The translations under genes and the position numbers were made by a program. This document shows positions 39,197 through 48,623 of a DNA stretch of 64,000 nt, piece by piece. The notes below the pieces were generated by a model. That model made no database searches and was not told where the DNA came from. It was given only the letters and a program-made list of their open reading frames with translations. Source of the stretch: Oxydemutator sp963693105 (GTDB lineage Bacteria > Pseudomonadota > Gammaproteobacteria > Poriferisulfidales > Oxydemutatoraceae). Where the stretch lies: assembly GCA_963693105.1 (NCBI GenBank), contig OY843752.1, positions 1,302,001 to 1,366,000 of the forward strand, given 5' to 3'. How positions within the stretch are numbered: position 1 is the stretch's first letter; each line of letters starts with the position of its first letter.

Positions 39197-40606
39197 TTAC
39201 CGGGATTTCGGCTGAAACAGGTCGGTAATGACGCCGTCGGCCAGTTCCGCGGCCAGACCGATGGTTTCCGAATAAGTCGGGTGAGGGTGGACGGCGAGCG
39301 CCACATCCCGGACATCGGCCCCCATTTCAATCGCCAGCACGGCCTCGGCGATTAAATCGCCGGCGCCATGCCCGCAAATGCCCGCGCCCAGCAAGGTCTT
39401 ACCGCGCACGTCATACAGCAGTTTTGTCAGGCCGTCGCCGTGCCCGGCGCCCAGCGCGCGACCGCTTGCCTTCCACGGGAATACGGCTTTCTTGTAATCG
39501 ACATTGTGCCGCCGCGCCTGTTTTTCGGTCAGGCCGGCCCATGCAATTTCAGGGTCGGTATAGACGACCGACGGAATCGCCCGCTTGTCGAAGGCGGATG
39601 CGCGACCGGCGACGTTCTCGGCGGCCACTTTCCCCTGATGTGTCGCCTTGTGCGCCAGCATCGGCGGGCCGGTGACATCGCCGACCGCGTAAATGGAAGG
39701 GATGTTCGTGCGCTGTCCGTCATCGGTCTCGATGAACCCCCGTTGATTGGTCTCGACGCCCGCGTGTTCGAGGCCAATCGCATCGGTATTCGGCCTGCGG
39801 CCAACGGCGACAAGCACGGCATCAAAGCGTTCGCTTGCAGGCGCGTCGCCGCCGTCAAACCAGACGGTCAGGGCGTCTTCGCCCGCGGCCTCGACGCGCC
39901 GGATGCGGGTGCTCGTGAAAATATCCGCGCAGGATTTCTCCAGCCTTTTGCGAAGCGGCGCGACCAGATCGTCGTCGCAATCGCTCAGCAGTTGCGGTTC
40001 ATTCTCGACAATGGAAACGCGCGCTCCCATGCCCTCGAACAGACAGGCCATCTCAAGGCCGATGACGCCGCCGCCCATCACCAGCAGGCGCTTTGGCAGC
40101 GTGTCGAAACGCAGCGCGCCGGTGGAGTCGAGCAGGCGGGGGTGGTGGTCCGGCAGGCCCGGCGGCGCGGTGTTTCTGGAACCGGTGGCGACAATCGCGC
40201 GGTCGAAATCGAGAGTGCCGCCGTTTGCAAGCCGCACCTGCCGCGGCGAGACAAAGGCGGCGGTGTCCTGAATGATGTTGACTTTGCGCGCGCGCGCGAG
40301 CGACGCAAGCCCTTTGCCCAGACTCCCGACCAGATCGTTCTTGAAGGCGGCGATTTGCCGCGGATGGATTTGCGGCTTGCCGAAGACGATACCGTGCGCC
40401 GCAAGCCCCTGTGCTTCCCTGGTGACCGCCGCCAGATGCAGCAGCGCCTTTGACGGGATGCAGCCGACGTTCAGACAAACGCCGCCCAGCGCCGGATGGC
40501 GTTCGACCAGCGTGACCCGGCAGCCGAGGTCGGCGGCGCGAAAAGCCGCCGTGTAGCCGCCGGGGCCGCCTCCCAGCACCAGCAGCCGGGCGCCGCCGTC
40601 CGTCAT
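39197..40606 (-). CDS. lpd: Dihydrolipoyl dehydrogenase (E3)
   Basis: A 469-residue flavoprotein that reoxidises dihydrolipoyl groups of pyruvate and 2-oxoglutarate dehydrogenases. FAD loop G-G-G-P-G-G near 12-17, redox disulfide C44 and C49 in G-G-V-C-L-N-V-G-C-I-P-S-K, NAD loop G-G-G-V-I-G-L-E near 186-193 and the C-terminal H-P-H-P-T-Y-S-E catalytic stretch. Its start overlaps aceF by 4 nt, so it is the last gene of aceE-aceF-lpd. Confidence 0.96.
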   Translation of the reverse strand: MTDGGARLLVLGGGPGGYTAAFRAADLGCRVTLVERHPALGGVCLNVGCIPSKALLHLAAVTREAQGLAAHGIVFGKPQIHPRQIAAFKNDLVGSLGKGLASLARARKVNIIQDTAAFVSPRQVRLANGGTLDFDRAIVATGSRNTAPPGLPDHHPRLLDSTGALRFDTLPKRLLVMGGGVIGLEMACLFEGMGARVSIVENEPQLLSDCDDDLVAPLRKRLEKSCADIFTSTRIRRVEAAGEDALTVWFDGGDAPASERFDAVLVAVGRRPNTDAIGLEHAGVETNQRGFIETDDGQRTNIPSIYAVGDVTGPPMLAHKATHQGKVAAENVAGRASAFDKRAIPSVVYTDPEIAWAGLTEKQARRHNVDYKKAVFPWKASGRALGAGHGDGLTKLLYDVRGKTLLGAGICGHGAGDLIAEAVLAIEMGADVRDVALAVHPHPTYSETIGLAAELADGVITDLFQPKSR

Positions 40607-41856
40607 CGGGTGTCCGGCAGCAGCGCTTCGGTCCCGGACAGCAGGCGGCAGTAGCCGTCGAGGAAGCGCGCGGCGTCGGCGCCGTTGACGACGCGGTGGT
40701 CGTAGGAAAGGTCAAGCGGCAGCAGCAGGCGCGGCACGAAGGCCTGTCCGTCCCACGATGGCGAAATGCGCGCGCGGCTGGCTCCGAGGATCGCCGTTTC
40801 AGGTGCGTTGACAATCGGCGTGAAGGCGCTGCCGCCGATACCGCCCTGGTTGCTGACGGTCATGCAGCCGCCCTGCATGTCGGCGGCGGTGAGTTTGCCG
40901 GCGCGCGCGCGGCTTGCGAAGTCGGCGACGGCGCGCGCAATCTCGAACACGTCCTTGCGGTCGGCATCGCGGATGACCGGCACGAACAGGCCGCCGGGGG
41001 CGTCCACCGCCACGCCGATATGGCAGTAGTGTTTCAGAATCAGGCGGCCTGTGTCGTCGAACGCGGTGTTGAACTTCGGGAAATTCCGCAGGGAAATGGC
41101 CAGCGCTTTGACAAGAAAGGCGAGCAGCGTCAGTTTCGCTCCGCTGCCGGCGTTCTTTGCCGCGAGATGCTTGCGCCGGTCTTCGAGTTCGGTGATGTCG
41201 GCGTCCTGATGCTGGGTCACGTGCGGCACGTTCAGCCACGCCCGGTGCATGCGGTCGGCGACAACGGACTGAACACGGTCGGGTTGGACGACTTCGGTCG
41301 GGCCGAAGCGGGAGAAGTCGGTGCTGCGGACTTGCGGCAAGGCTGCCGGGGCGGGGCGGCGCCCTGTTTGTCTGACGAAGTCTTTTACATTCTCTTCCAG
41401 AATGCGGCCCCCGGGGCCGCTGCCTTGAACGGCTTGCAGGTCCACGCCAAGTTCGCGCGCAAAGCGCCGGATGGACGGGCTTGCCTTGACCGGGCTTTCC
41501 GCCTGACCCCGGCCTGCGGCGGTCTCCTGGCGGGGCGGCGGCGCGGGCGGGGGCGGTTGTGTCGGCGGTGCTTTTCGGGGTTCATCCGTTGCTTTGTCCA
41601 CCGGAATTCCCGGTTTGGAGATGGCCTCCACGGTCAGCAGCGCAGCGCCTTCGCCGACCTTGTCGCCGAGGGCGACGTGAACCGTCTTTACGATGCCGGC
41701 GATGGGCGCCGGCAATTCCATTGCCGCCTTTTCGCTTTCGAGCGTGACCACGGAATCGCCTTCCGCGATGGTGTCGCCCGGCTTGACCAGGATCTCGATG
41801 ACATCCACTTCATCGAAATCGCCCAAATCGGGAACGGAGATGATTGGTTCGGTCAT
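40603..41856 (-). CDS. aceF: Pyruvate dehydrogenase E2 (dihydrolipoamide acetyltransferase)
   Basis: About 417 residues from the ATG at 41856, with a single lipoyl domain (lipoylated K43 in E-S-E-K-A-A-M), a proline-rich linker, a peripheral-subunit-binding domain near 130-165 and the catalytic core with L-S-Y-D-H-R-V-V-N-G. E. coli AceF has three lipoyl domains, so this is the one-domain type. The frame remains open into aceE territory, but homology starts here. It lies between aceE (5 nt away) and lpd. Confidence 0.95.
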   Translation of the reverse strand: MTEPIISVPDLGDFDEVDVIEILVKPGDTIAEGDSVVTLESEKAAMELPAPIAGIVKTVHVALGDKVGEGAALLTVEAISKPGIPVDKATDEPRKAPPTQPPPPAPPPRQETAAGRGQAESPVKASPSIRRFARELGVDLQAVQGSGPGGRILEENVKDFVRQTGRRPAPAALPQVRSTDFSRFGPTEVVQPDRVQSVVADRMHRAWLNVPHVTQHQDADITELEDRRKHLAAKNAGSGAKLTLLAFLVKALAISLRNFPKFNTAFDDTGRLILKHYCHIGVAVDAPGGLFVPVIRDADRKDVFEIARAVADFASRARAGKLTAADMQGGCMTVSNQGGIGGSAFTPIVNAPETAILGASRARISPSWDGQAFVPRLLLPLDLSYDHRVVNGADAARFLDGYCRLLSGTEALLPDTR

Positions 41857-41861
41857 TGCAT

Positions 41862-44528
41862 TTACGACAAGTCGGGGGAGGGCCGGTCGGCCTCGATATG
41901 ATAGCGGGCGATGGCCTGTCCGACCTCGGCGCTCTCGATGCCGCTTCCGGCTGAACGCGCCAGGGCGTGCAATGCGGTGACCGCGATGTGGCGGCGATCC
42001 ACCTCGAAGAAATCGCGCAGTTCCTCGCGTGTGTCCGAGCGTCCGAAGCCGTCGGTGCCCAGCGTGTAATAGGGGGCCTGAACATACGCCCGCACCTGCT
42101 CGGCGTGCGTATGAACATAATCGCTCGCGGCGACGACCGGAGGCGGCGGCGTGGAGCAGTCTTCCAGGCACTTTGCGATATAGGGCTGGCGGTGCGCGGC
42201 GCCCGGGTGAAGGCGGTTCCAGCGCGCAGCCCGGCGTCCGTCGCGGGCCAGTTCGTTGAAACTGGTCACGCTCCAGATTTCCGCCTCGATGTTCCAGTCT
42301 TCTTTCAGCATGGCCCGGGCGGCGATGCATTCCTTCAGAATCGCTCCCGAACCGAGAAGGCGCACGGCCGGGCGCTCCGCGCGGTCGAGGCAATACATGC
42401 CCCGGATGATTCCTTCCGCGGCGCCGTCGGGCAGCGCGGGGTGGGAATAGTTTTCGTTCATCAGCGTAATGTAGAAGAACACGTTTTCCTGCCTCCCGAA
42501 CATGCGCCGGAGTCCCTCGTGAATGATGACGGCCAGCTCGCAGGCGAAGCAGGGGTCGTACGAGATGCAGTTCGGCACCACCGAAGCCAGCACGTGGCTG
42601 TGTCCGTCCTGGTGTTGCAGGCCTTCCCCGGCGAGTGTCGTGCGCCCGGCGGTGCCGCCCATCAGGAAACCGCGCGCCTGCATATCGCCCGCCGCCCAGG
42701 TCAGGTCGCCGACGCGCTGAAAGCCGAACATCGAGTAGAAGATGTAGAAAGGCACCATGTTGATGCCGTGCACTCCGTACGCCGTCGCCGCCGCAAGCCA
42801 CGATGAAAAGGCGCCGGCCTCGCAGATGGCTTCTTCGAGAATCTGCCCGGAGAGGTCTTCTTTGTACACCATGACCTGGTCGGCGTCCTGCGGCTTGTAC
42901 AACTGGCCGACGGAGGAATAAATGCCGAGCGTGCGAAACAGCCCCTCCATTCCAAAGGTGCGCGCCTCGTCGGGAACGATGGGGACGATATGGCGGCCCA
43001 ATTGCTTGTCCCTGCACAGCAGCGTCAGGATGCGCACGAAAGCCATGGTGGTCGAGAACTGGCGGTCGCCGCCGTCTTCGAGCAGTGGCGACAGGACTTC
43101 AAGCCCGGGAACGGGCAGCGGCTTCGCCTGAAGATGGCGCCGGCGTTGCGGCATGAAGCCGCCGAGGCTCCGGCGGCGTTCATGCAGGTAGCGGTGTTCG
43201 GGCGTGTCCGGCGCCGGGCGGATGTACTCGAGGTTTTCGACTTGCTCGTCGCTCAAGGGCAGTTTGAAGCGGTCGCGCATGACTTTCAACGACGCGACAT
43301 CCATTTTTTTCTGCTGATGCGATTTGTTCTGGCCTTCGCCGGATTCGCCCATGCCGTATCCTTTCACGGTTTTTGCCAGGATGACGGTGGGCTGCCCTTC
43401 GTGGCGGGTGGCCGCATGATACGCCGCGTACATTTTGTGGGGATCATGGCCGCCGCGGTTCAGCCGCCAGATTTCCTCGTCCGACAGGTGCGAGACCATT
43501 TCGAGCAGTTCGGGATAGCGGCTGAAAAAGTGCTCCCGGATGTAGGCGCCGTCCTTCGCCTGATAGTTCTGATAATCTCCATCCACTACTTCTTCCATTC
43601 TCTTGATAAGAAAGCCTTTTTCATCTTTATCGAACAAGGAATCCCAGTACGACCCCCAGACGACCTTGATGACATTCCAGTGGGCGCCACGAAAAAGGCC
43701 CTCGAGTTCCTGGATGATCTTGCCGTTGCCCCGCACCGGCCCGTCCAGGCGCTGCAAATTGCAGTTGATGACAAAAATCAGGTTGTCGAGCCGCTCCCGC
43801 CCCGCCAGCGAGATGGCGCCGATGGATTCCGGTTCATCCATCTCGCCGTCGCCGAGAAAGACCCAGATCTTTCTGCCCCGGGTATCGGCCAGTCTCCGGT
43901 TCTTCATGTATTTCATGAAGTGTGCCTGATAGATTCCCATGATGGCGGAAAGTCCCATGGACACCGTCGGGAATTGCCAGAATTCGGGCATCAGCCTCGG
44001 GTGAGGATAGGAAGACAGTCCGTCGCGGTTGATTTCGCGCCGGAAATTGTCGAGTTGTGTTTCATCAAGCCGCCCCTCGAGAAACGCGCGGGCGTAAATG
44101 CCGGGCGAACTGTGCCCCTGGACGAAGAGCAGATCGCCGCCGTTTTCGCTGTCGGGGCCCTGGAAGAAATGGTTGAAGCCGGTGTCGTAAAGCGTTGCCG
44201 CTGAAGCGAAAGTTGCGATGTGGCCGCCCAGTCCGGGGTTGCGCCGGTTTGCCCGGATGACCATGACCGCCGCGTTCCAGCGGATGTAGGAGCGGATGCG
44301 GTGCTCGATGCCCTGGTCTCCCGGGCTTGGCGCCTGCCGGTCAACGGCGATGGTGTTGCAGTAGGGCGTATTGATTCCCTGCGGCTGACTGATTCCCAGT
44401 CGGTTGGCCTGATCGGATAATTGGCGCAGCAGGTAGCCGCCGCGCTCGCGGCCATCGGCGGCGACGACGGAGCGGAAAGCATCCAGCCATTCTTCGGTTT
44501 CCTGCGGATCGTTGTCGTGCCAATTCAT
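41862..44528 (-). CDS. aceE: Pyruvate dehydrogenase E1, homodimeric type
   Basis: 888 residues from the ATG at 44528. Thiamine diphosphate motif G-D-G-E-M-D-E-P-E-S...N-C-N-L-Q-R-L-D-G-P-V-R-G-N-G is intact. It decarboxylates pyruvate and acetylates the E2 lipoyl group, feeding acetyl-CoA to the TCA cycle (citrate synthase and aconitase genes are at the two ends of this window). The frame continues upstream to 44651, but that overlaps the ABC permease and is not native. ABC permease gene ends 22 nt upstream. Confidence 0.96.
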   Translation of the reverse strand: MNWHDNDPQETEEWLDAFRSVVAADGRERGGYLLRQLSDQANRLGISQPQGINTPYCNTIAVDRQAPSPGDQGIEHRIRSYIRWNAAVMVIRANRRNPGLGGHIATFASAATLYDTGFNHFFQGPDSENGGDLLFVQGHSSPGIYARAFLEGRLDETQLDNFRREINRDGLSSYPHPRLMPEFWQFPTVSMGLSAIMGIYQAHFMKYMKNRRLADTRGRKIWVFLGDGEMDEPESIGAISLAGRERLDNLIFVINCNLQRLDGPVRGNGKIIQELEGLFRGAHWNVIKVVWGSYWDSLFDKDEKGFLIKRMEEVVDGDYQNYQAKDGAYIREHFFSRYPELLEMVSHLSDEEIWRLNRGGHDPHKMYAAYHAATRHEGQPTVILAKTVKGYGMGESGEGQNKSHQQKKMDVASLKVMRDRFKLPLSDEQVENLEYIRPAPDTPEHRYLHERRRSLGGFMPQRRRHLQAKPLPVPGLEVLSPLLEDGGDRQFSTTMAFVRILTLLCRDKQLGRHIVPIVPDEARTFGMEGLFRTLGIYSSVGQLYKPQDADQVMVYKEDLSGQILEEAICEAGAFSSWLAAATAYGVHGINMVPFYIFYSMFGFQRVGDLTWAAGDMQARGFLMGGTAGRTTLAGEGLQHQDGHSHVLASVVPNCISYDPCFACELAVIIHEGLRRMFGRQENVFFYITLMNENYSHPALPDGAAEGIIRGMYCLDRAERPAVRLLGSGAILKECIAARAMLKEDWNIEAEIWSVTSFNELARDGRRAARWNRLHPGAAHRQPYIAKCLEDCSTPPPPVVAASDYVHTHAEQVRAYVQAPYYTLGTDGFGRSDTREELRDFFEVDRRHIAVTALHALARSAGSGIESAEVGQAIARYHIEADRPSPDLS

Positions 44529-44550
44529 CGTTTTCGGAAAGGGTGAACTC

Positions 44551-45324
44551 TCAGGTCCGGATGCCGATGCCCCGGTCGAGCAGATAGAGGCAGAAGATGG
44601 TGAAAACCACGAGAAAAAGCGCGGTGATGCCGACGGCGAGGCCTGCACCAATGTCGCTGCTACCGAGCATGCCTTCCCGGAAGACGTTGATCATGTAGAA
44701 AATCGGGTTCAGCAGGGACACTCCGCGCCAGAAGTCCGGCAGCATCTCGAGCGAATAGAAGATGCCGCCGAGATAGGTCAGCGGCGTCAGCACAAAGGTC
44801 GGAATGATGGAGATGCCGTCAAAACTCCTGGCATAGACGCCGTTGATCAGCCCGGCCATTGAAAACAGCATCGCGGTCATCAGCAGCATCAGCACGGTCA
44901 GGCCGATGCCGGGGAGGGGCAGGTGGCCGAAAAACATCGAGACACCGAAGACGACGGCGCCGACCAGCAGGCCGCGCAGCACGCCGCCGATGATGAAGCC
45001 GGCCAGGATGATGTAGGTCGGCATCGGTGAAATCAGCATTTCTTCAATGTTGCCGTGAAACTTGGAACTGTAGAAGGAGGCGACGACGTTGGCGTAGGCG
45101 TTGGTAATCACCGACATCAGAATCAGGCCGGGTATGATGTATTCGATGTAGCTGTGCCCGTTGATGGGGCCGATCTGGGAGCCGATTAATTTCCCGAAAA
45201 TGACGAAGTACAGCACCGTTGTGATGGCCGGCGGCAGCATGGTCTGAATCCAGATGCGCGCAAACCGCAGAACCTCGCGGCGCGTGAGCGTGTAAAGGGC
45301 CACCATGTTGTATCGCAGGTTCAT
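44551..45324 (-). CDS. ABC-2 type transporter permease
   Basis: A 257-residue integral membrane protein with about six hydrophobic segments. It matches the ABC-2 permease family (YadH-like) by the pattern Y-L-G-G-I-F-Y-S-L-E-M-L-P near the C terminus and the P-G-L-I-L-M-S-V-I-T motif near 70. It pairs with the ATPase gene 3 nt upstream as an exporter. Substrate unknown; YadGH-type transporters are poorly defined. The gene ends 22 nt before aceE. Confidence 0.9.
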   Translation of the reverse strand: MNLRYNMVALYTLTRREVLRFARIWIQTMLPPAITTVLYFVIFGKLIGSQIGPINGHSYIEYIIPGLILMSVITNAYANVVASFYSSKFHGNIEEMLISPMPTYIILAGFIIGGVLRGLLVGAVVFGVSMFFGHLPLPGIGLTVLMLLMTAMLFSMAGLINGVYARSFDGISIIPTFVLTPLTYLGGIFYSLEMLPDFWRGVSLLNPIFYMINVFREGMLGSSDIGAGLAVGITALFLVVFTIFCLYLLDRGIGIRT

Positions 45325-45327
45325 GGT

Positions 45328-46242
45328 TTATTCCGCGGACACCAGTTTCAGGAAGAGTTCTTCCAGCCGATTGCTGGTGTTGCGCAGGCTCATTAATTTG
45401 ATGTTGTGGTTTTGCAATTCGCCGAAAACCTCGACCAGGTCGGTGTGCTTGTCGGTCACCAGTTCCAGCGTGCGGTTGTCAATGGAGCGCAACTGCGCCG
45501 AGCGAAGTTCGGGCACTTCGGCAAGCGGCTCTTTCAGGTACAACGTGAACGATTCCGATTCCAGCCGTTCGAGCAGGTTTCTCATCGGCGAGTCGGTGAT
45601 GATCTGGCCGTCGTCTATGATGGCGATGTTGCGGCACAGTTTTTCGGCTTCTTCGAGGTAATGCGTGGTCAGGATGATCGTCGTTCCCTGCTGGTTGAGG
45701 TCGGCCAGAAACTCCCAGACCATGCGGCGTATTTCGATGTCCACGCCGGCGGTCGGCTCGTCGAGAATCAGCAGCCGCGGCCGGTGGAGCAGGGCGCGCG
45801 CCATCATCAGGCGGCGCTTCATCCCCCCGGACAGGTTGCGCGCCTGGTCGTCGCGCTTTTCCCACAGGCCGAGCCGAACCAGCTGTTCCCTGGCGCGGCG
45901 TTTCGCTTCGCGCGGCGGCACTCCGTAATAACCGGCCTGGTTGATCAGTATTTCTTCCACCGGTTCAAACTGGTTGAAACTGTATTCCTGGGACACCAGC
46001 CCGATGTGAATCTTGGCCTGCGAGGGATTGCGGTTGATGTCGTGGCCATAGACGACAATGTTGCCGCTGGTTTTATTGATCAGCGAGGTGACAATGCCGA
46101 TGGTGGTTGATTTGCCGGCGCCGTTGGGACCGAGCAGGGCGAAGAAATCGCCGTGCTCGACGTGCAGGTTGATGCCTTTCAGGGCAACATGGCCGTTGGA
46201 GTACACCTTGTGCAGTTGCGAGATTTCGAGTGCTGCGGTCAT
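45328..46242 (-). CDS. ABC transporter ATP-binding protein
   Basis: A 304-residue ABC ATPase (YadG/CcmA-like). Walker A G-P-N-G-A-G-K-S-T near 38-46, signature L-S-G-G-M-K-R-R near 139-146, Walker B L-I-L-D-E-P-T-A-G-V-D near 159-169, then H-loop T-T-H-Y-L-E-E-A near 196-203. It energises the ABC-2 permease encoded downstream. It reads divergently from the FAH-family gene. Confidence 0.94.
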   Translation of the reverse strand: MTAALEISQLHKVYSNGHVALKGINLHVEHGDFFALLGPNGAGKSTTIGIVTSLINKTSGNIVVYGHDINRNPSQAKIHIGLVSQEYSFNQFEPVEEILINQAGYYGVPPREAKRRAREQLVRLGLWEKRDDQARNLSGGMKRRLMMARALLHRPRLLILDEPTAGVDIEIRRMVWEFLADLNQQGTTIILTTHYLEEAEKLCRNIAIIDDGQIITDSPMRNLLERLESESFTLYLKEPLAEVPELRSAQLRSIDNRTLELVTDKHTDLVEVFGELQNHNIKLMSLRNTSNRLEELFLKLVSAE

Positions 46243-46356
46243 TGTCGGGGGGATTGATTCCGGGCTGCGGAAAGTTTAAATTCTATCAAGGCTTGCTGGC
46301 AGGATGTAAAATTCCTGCGCGATACGGCAAGAGAATATCACTACAAAAGGATTAAC

Positions 46357-47130
46357 ATGGCTTTGTGGGTGCGTTTCAAGACGGCAGGCGCCGACCGGAT
46401 CGGGATGGGCCGGCTGGACGGAGGGCAAATTGTCGTTCACGAAGGGGCTTTGTTCGACTCGCCGTCGCCGACCGGCGAATGTATTGGCCGGGAAGACGCC
46501 GTCATCGTGACGCCCTGCGCGCCATCCAAGATGATTGCGCTCTGGAACAACTACCACGCGCTTGCCGGGGAAAAAAGCCTGGAACGGCCGCAAACGCCGC
46601 TGTATCTTTTCAAACCGGCCAATGCCTGGCTGGCGCACGGGCAGACCATCCGCCACCCGGCCGGTTACGAGGGCGAGGTTTTCTATGAAGGTGAACTCGG
46701 CATTGTCATCGGGCGGGAATGCGGCAATCTGGCGCCGCAGGATGCCGCCGGCGCCATTTTCGGCTACACCTGTATCAACGACGTGACCGCTTTCGGCCTG
46801 CTGAAGGAATATCCGGGCTTCGATCAATGGAGCAGGGCCAAAGGATTTGACACCTTCGGCGTGTTCGGCCCGGCCATCGCCACCGGCCTCGACTACCGGA
46901 ATCTTGAAATCGTGACGCGTGTCAACGGCGCCGAGGTTCAGCGCTATCCGGCTTCCGATATGATTCTGCCGCCGCGGGAAATTGTGGCGGCATTGTCGCG
47001 GGATATGACCTTGATGCCGGGCGATGTGATTTGCTGCGGCACATCGGTCGGGCTTGGGCCGATGCCGCGGAATAGCCGCGTGGAAGTTGTGATCGAGGGC
47101 ATTGGTTGTCTGGAGAACCTTTATAAATAA
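46357..47130 (+). CDS. Fumarylacetoacetate hydrolase (FAH)-family protein
   Basis: A 257-residue FAH-fold protein. A short N-terminal domain leads to the core: W-N-N-Y-H-A-L near 62-68, the E-x-E metal ligands in Y-E-G-E-V-F-Y-E-G-E-L-G-I-V-I-G near 106-121, N-D-V-T-A near 144-148 and D-T-F-G-V-F-G-P near 167-174. Members hydrolyse or isomerise C-C bonds in aromatic or oxo-acid breakdown, including oxaloacetate tautomerases. Specific substrate undetermined. Confidence 0.86.
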   Translation: MALWVRFKTAGADRIGMGRLDGGQIVVHEGALFDSPSPTGECIGREDAVIVTPCAPSKMIALWNNYHALAGEKSLERPQTPLYLFKPANAWLAHGQTIRHPAGYEGEVFYEGELGIVIGRECGNLAPQDAAGAIFGYTCINDVTAFGLLKEYPGFDQWSRAKGFDTFGVFGPAIATGLDYRNLEIVTRVNGAEVQRYPASDMILPPREIVAALSRDMTLMPGDVICCGTSVGLGPMPRNSRVEVVIEGIGCLENLYK

Positions 47131-47307
47131 GGGGATTGGGGCTTGATCTATTATTTAACATAATATACATTATGCGAAGTATTCTTTGAGGCGACTGGAT
47201 GCCGATAGATTGCCGGAGTTAAAATGTACTTGCCCTGCAAGCGGTTTGCGTCTAATCTTCGCAGTTCAACGCTTCTACCAAACAAAACATCGGAGTTTTA
47301 ATTTATT

Positions 47308-47550
47308 ATGAAAAAGCTTTACTTAACGGTTGCTTGTACCACGCTGGTTCTGACCGGTTGCACCAACATGCAAATGATGGATGACATGAAAGCGCAGATG
47401 TCTGAAATGCAATTTCAGCTCAACTCTGCCGAAACTGCGGCTGCCCGGGCCAAGGAAATGGCAAGTGAAGCCATGATCAAAGCCTCTCAGATGGAGCACG
47501 TCATGATGAAGTCCATGGGCAAAAAGAAAATGAAGCAAATGATGAAATAA
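47308..47550 (+). CDS. Methionine-rich Lpp/OprI-like outer-membrane lipoprotein
   Basis: An 80-residue precursor with lipobox L-T-G-C at 15-18. The mature part is predicted to be one long helix with heptad-type Ala/Met spacing (A-E-T-A-A-A-R-A-K-E-M-A-S-E-A-M), like Lpp. It has 16 methionines (20%) and ends in lysine, the residue by which Lpp is linked to murein. An AT-rich promoter region with the palindrome CATAATATACATTATG lies at 47159-47174. A terminator follows, and an L,D-transpeptidase gene is convergent. Confidence 0.8.
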   Translation: MKKLYLTVACTTLVLTGCTNMQMMDDMKAQMSEMQFQLNSAETAAARAKEMASEAMIKASQMEHVMMKSMGKKKMKQMMK

Positions 47551-47583
47551 AATAATAATAAACTTTCATTTCTTCATTCCTTT

Positions 47584-47609
47584 AAGGGGCCGCAAGGCCC
47601 CTTTTCTTT
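47584..47609 (+). terminator. Rho-independent terminator of the lipoprotein gene
   Basis: An 8-bp stem AAGGGGCC (47584-47591) / GGCCCCTT (47596-47603) with a GCAA tetraloop and a T-rich tail (TTCTTTG). No T-run follows on the other strand, so it serves the plus-strand gene. Confidence 0.9.
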
Positions 47610-47624
47610 GTCTTCTGCGGGGAT

Positions 47625-48623
47625 TCAGAAGATATACGCCGCCGCCGGCTGTGCGGCGGCAACCGGCGCCCGCTGCACCAGCCTGGGTGTGATGCCGATG
47701 CCGCGGTTGAGTGGCACCGGTATGCCGGCTCCCTGCTTCGCCGTGCTGACGAGAAGCTCCCAGTCAATGGGTATCGCCTGCTTTTCCGTCAACCGGCTGA
47801 TTTCGCGTATGACCTGTCCCAGGTAGCGGTCCATCAGCCCGGCTTGTCCGCGTCCATGCGCCTCGAGGTAAACCACGCCATCTACTAGAGCGCTTTTGAA
47901 CGGCTGAAACTTTATCGTCACCGGCGTGCCACGATCGACACGCCCGAAGAAGTCCTGTATGTCCACCGGACGCATCCGGATGCAGCCGTGGGTGGCTTTC
48001 AGGCCGATGGCGTACGGGCGGTTGGTGCCGTGGATGAAATAGCCGGGCAAATTGAGCTGCAGCGCGTATTTCCCCAGCGGGTTGTCCTTGCCCGGCGGCA
48101 CCGAAACCGGCAACGGGTCGTCCATCAGCTCGTGCTCGCGGCGCACGCTGGCCGGCGGATACCAGGTCGGGTTGACAATCTTTTCAACGATCTTCGCTTT
48201 TGCGACCGGTGTCTGCCAGTCGCCGCGGCCGATGCTGATCGGGTACGTCCTGACTTTCTTTCCTTCGCCGGTGACCTGTCCGGGGTTGTAATAATAGATT
48301 CGCATTTCCGCGAGATTCACGTAAATGCCCCGGTACGACGGATGCGGCAGAATGAACTGGCTCGGAAGAAGGACCGGCTTGCCCTCGCCCGGCACCCACG
48401 GGTCGGTCTCCGGGTTGGCCTCCAGGATTTCCTCGACGCCGAGATTGAATTCCTCGGCGATACTGAGAATGGTGTCTTCCGGTTGGACCACCACCTTTTG
48501 CAGGACGCCGATTAGTGTATGATTCGGGTCGAACTCGTACGTTGCCGGAAACACGCTCGTAGCCGACAGCGACAGTATGCAAATCGCCGACAACAACTTC
48601 TGAATGGCTGCAAGAAACGACAT
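47625..48623 (-). CDS. L,D-transpeptidase (ErfK/YbiS/YcfS/YnhG family)
   Basis: 332 residues from the ATG at 48623. A signal peptide (S-F-L-A-A-I-Q-K-L-L-S) leads to a LysM-like peptidoglycan-binding segment near 44-75 and the YkuD catalytic domain with H-G-T-N (about 200) and the Cys motif T-H-G-C-I-R-M (S-H-G-C-I-R-M in most). YkuD enzymes make 3-3 murein links or attach Lpp to murein. The start abuts the divergent aminotransferase ATG. The frame stays open upstream to 48692. Confidence 0.9.
   Translation of the reverse strand: MSFLAAIQKLLSAICILSLSATSVFPATYEFDPNHTLIGVLQKVVVQPEDTILSIAEEFNLGVEEILEANPETDPWVPGEGKPVLLPSQFILPHPSYRGIYVNLAEMRIYYYNPGQVTGEGKKVRTYPISIGRGDWQTPVAKAKIVEKIVNPTWYPPASVRREHELMDDPLPVSVPPGKDNPLGKYALQLNLPGYFIHGTNRPYAIGLKATHGCIRMRPVDIQDFFGRVDRGTPVTIKFQPFKSALVDGVVYLEAHGRGQAGLMDRYLGQVIREISRLTEKQAIPIDWELLVSTAKQGAGIPVPLNRGIGITPRLVQRAPVAAAQPAAAYIF

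Noticed and set aside
41857..43017. N-terminal extension of aceF to 804 residues
   Set aside because: It lies on the same strand as aceE in another frame, gives Arg/Gly-rich unrelated sequence, and E2 homology begins at the ATG at 41856.
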